A stretch of 64,000 nt of DNA, taken from positions 16,556 to 80,555 of the forward strand of contig DATFKA010000173.1 of the NCBI GenBank assembly GCA_035268885.1, written 5' to 3'. The translations under genes were made by a program, and so were the position numbers. Source of the stretch: DATFKA01 sp035268885 (GTDB taxonomy: Bacteria > Bacteroidota > Bacteroidia > Chitinophagales > Saprospiraceae). The notes under the pieces are model-generated. The model was not told the origin of the DNA and ran no database searches. It saw nothing but the letters and a program-made list of their open reading frames with translations. Shown piece after piece: positions 63,401 through 64,000 of this stretch (position 1 is its first letter; each line of letters starts with the position of its first letter).

Positions 63401-63923
63401 AGTCCGCCTGATCGTAAAAGACAACCGAGCGGTTATGGTACAATGGAAGGTAGATGCTAAGGTTACTTATCAGGAATACGTAGTTGTCCGCGAGGATGCC
63501 AAAGACACGCAGGTGATAGCAAAAGTGCTGGCGAAAGCGGGTAGTACGAGCTATCAATACCAGGATACCGCTCCGCTTCCGGGAGAGAATAAATACGTGG
63601 TATACGGTTTGATTGACGAAGCGGAAGCGGGTAGGAGCCAGCCACAGCAGGTTCGTATGGAGTCCAAAGCCAAACCGGAAGTACGTATTATGCCGAATCC
63701 GACGGTGAATTACGCAACGGTAAGTCTGAATAAGTCTGGTATTCACCAGATTTTGGTAAGGGATGAGTTTGGTCGAATTTACCAGCAGAATGAAGTGAAC
63801 CTGATGGCGGATGTGCCTCATCAAATCAACGTGGCAGACTACCCGGCGGGATTGTTACTGATACAGTTGGTAAACGAAAAAGGAGAAGTGTTTACCAAGC
63901 GCTTAATCAAACTGGCCAACTAA
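60417..63923 (+). CDS. Large T9SS cargo protein with repeated Cys-containing modules
   Basis: 1168 residues. I chose the ATG at 60417 because it begins the signal peptide MKTFPLLFTFFLLFTFATIAVPVSAQ; an earlier frame start at 60378 would put 13 polar residues before it. The mature protein opens with a charged helix (FVEKVRAEYNSISQEVKQNE), then beta-rich domains with many Cys pairs, including conserved-looking YSCDPTQGIPYTFELVNNSG and CNEDGTVTFNYTIHN (DUF11/Ig-like). Residues about 775-985 hold two tandem modules of about 107 residues. An FnIII-like segment (IVKDNRAVMVQWKVD) and a type A T9SS sorting domain (MPNPTVNYATVSLNKSG to TKRLIKL) end it. Likely a surface adhesin; no enzyme motif. Confidence 0.85.
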   Translation: MKTFPLLFTFFLLFTFATIAVPVSAQDLPPDFVEKVRAEYNSISQEVKQNELQQSFGEYLDNRITSYRSRQKFYTTLKSTSGLQDLCANGTFESGDINIADWSFYWEGETGSVSGTNRLNTGSFNSGGPHSDQVHHQVISPGSDPYFAALNQVWSFPSSNNNSLRLGNANPRWGLESVAKKIVVTPATSVLSFSYALVTDNPAGHGAALPFFEVNILDAADNNTNYNSLVNLGNSSNRISSDNPLLIPNDPNANRRWKDWTCVTADLSSLMGDTIIVEFVNRDCWAGGHWSYTYLDNLCISCEGAPGDEGSIRINQERSDTCGIPGQICIDYTLPNGNTPNLDLVLEIIQNGVVVNTLNSPTLSSGSNYCFNLTAADTIGLTGTLAGFDYKVTGYPSLGAFSLTPQIIGNTSSGYLPGVNNDYLFDCPSLCGEIVRDTVGYSCDPTQGIPYTFELVNNSGLPVTSVLITDITPVGTTITPATFNLFFNPIPDGGSYGPVTTNINLLNPVTEPTEVCFTVKYISEGEVCCSYEHCITILPPDPCSQVSVRAISSSEDGSTDCCYELALTNDFCPDYFTSVMTEVITPGVVFGSHNGGNTWNGTLSANGQFINWRPAGGGFIPTGTLSDMQFCLDSINSINQLPQEVVVHWMRGDKIVCSDTLQFNCNPCAFVDIGEAVCNEDGTVTFNYTIHNTSGQNVQYFYFEVHDSTVMFTPSMVNQAIPAGNSYSGSVTISGGSSGLVAGTQIPFKLVLFGSDDWCCHMGGLSLTIPDCEGCECGDEEEWRKLFNEGYQVKVDCEQGLISFATRLSECDTVTFNIYDVASQQLLLTGSGTGDQLISLPLLGNGGYIVEFIATRYDANGRPCFTARQRFDLGIDCPPEDCCGAEDEFLNVIQQGYTVSFDCDSDNGPMVTFTPAAATDCDQIDWRITDAAGNVIASASSNGLTPVTFSLVGIGDFTLTTIWERFDENGESCFGLVRRSQTITNPCMQNVGPIVVRLIVKDNRAVMVQWKVDAKVTYQEYVVVREDAKDTQVIAKVLAKAGSTSYQYQDTAPLPGENKYVVYGLIDEAEAGRSQPQQVRMESKAKPEVRIMPNPTVNYATVSLNKSGIHQILVRDEFGRIYQQNEVNLMADVPHQINVADYPAGLLLIQLVNEKGEVFTKRLIKLAN
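62739..63377 (+). repeat. Two tandem coding repeats, about 321 bp each
   Basis: In the secreted protein, residues about 775-880 (starting CECGDEEEWRKLF) and about 882-985 (CCGAEDEFLNVIQ) share the pattern C-x2-C/CCG, EE/ED-x-F, GY-xV, D-C, CDxxxxxI, then a GxGxxxI/L strand and RYDxNGxxCF / RFDENGESCF. Period about 107 residues. Divergent at the DNA level, so an old duplication. Confidence 0.7.
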
Positions 63924-64000
63924 AAGGAATTTAATTTTAGGGTAGATCATAAGTAGGTTGCCCATATTGAGTTTGTAATAAGGTGCTGGCTTTTTTGGGC

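Noticed and set aside
63084..63824. 246-codon minus-strand open frame
   Set aside because: Antisense to the repeat/sorting-domain end of the secreted protein, whose frame has signal peptide, repeats and T9SS domain; the antisense product is low-complexity in character.
1..64000. CRISPR arrays, tRNA or rRNA genes, prophage, intact transposase genes
   Set aside because: Read through for spaced direct repeats, cloverleaf-like segments and transposase/integrase motifs; none was found. A covariance-model search would be needed to exclude small RNAs.

Overview
The window looks like ordinary chromosome from a member of the Bacteroidota, most likely a Saprospiria/Lewinella-type bacterium. This placement is inferred from three secreted proteins with type IX secretion (T9SS) C-terminal sorting domains, two SusC/FecA-style TonB-dependent receptors with an N-terminal carboxypeptidase-regulatory-like domain, promoters of the Bacteroidota form TTG-N19-TAnnTTTG, a futalosine-pathway menaquinone gene, and an exosortase with a membrane partner. 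No tRNA, rRNA, CRISPR array, prophage or intact insertion sequence was seen.

Layout. 1-7311 (+) is a tryptophan operon, trpE(partial)-trpG-trpD-trpC-trpF-trpB-trpA, followed by a DAHP synthase gene. The last four trp genes overlap end to start. 7424-10089 (+) holds an RluA-type pseudouridine synthase, a DUF1415 protein and a LuxC-type acyl-CoA reductase. 10187-14610 (-) is a TonB-dependent receptor followed by a secreted alpha/beta-hydrolase-like protein whose nucleophile position is glycine. A gene-free stretch (14611-15132) holds a possible dispersed repeat. 15133-28169 is mostly housekeeping: PAP2 phosphatase, glmM, cysteine desulfurase, coaE, a membrane-anchored nuclease, a HerA-like ATPase, a thioredoxin-like protein, ribD, an AP2-domain protein, mnmD with a tiny lipoprotein gene, prmC, mqnB with a beta-barrel protein, and lipB. 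28235-32938 (+) holds a conserved unknown, a thioesterase, an M1 peptidase, a cupin and a glycosyltransferase. 33320-37181 (+) is a membrane protein / winged-helix regulator / TPR protein / TonB-receptor module, preceded by what looks like an orphan SecA tail. 37238-40561 (-) carries maf, a UbiA-type prenyltransferase, kdsC and an aminotransferase. 40748-47772 (+) is a tight run: acyl-CoA carboxylase, exosortase, exosortase-partner protein, propeller-amidohydrolase lipoprotein, Pif1/RecD-like helicase. A 42-residue membrane protein, a GT-C-like membrane glycosyltransferase (-), a WbqC protein, a dynamin-like GTPase and a TM2-SHOCT protein follow.

The most unusual region is 53068-63923. An ECF-type sigma factor and a membrane protein built like an anti-sigma factor (-) diverge from a two-gene unit (+) encoding a T9SS-exported subtilase and a TPR-CHAT (caspase-like) protein with a signal peptide and a C-terminal membrane anchor. 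Both proteases keep their catalytic residues. A perfect 16-bp inverted repeat lies inside the CHAT gene exactly between the protease domain and the anchor. A large T9SS cargo protein with tandem Cys-containing modules follows. This is the best candidate for an undescribed system: a regulated cell-envelope protease pair.

Start codons were often moved inward from the longest open frame where a signal peptide, conserved N-terminus or neighbouring gene end supports it; each case is stated.
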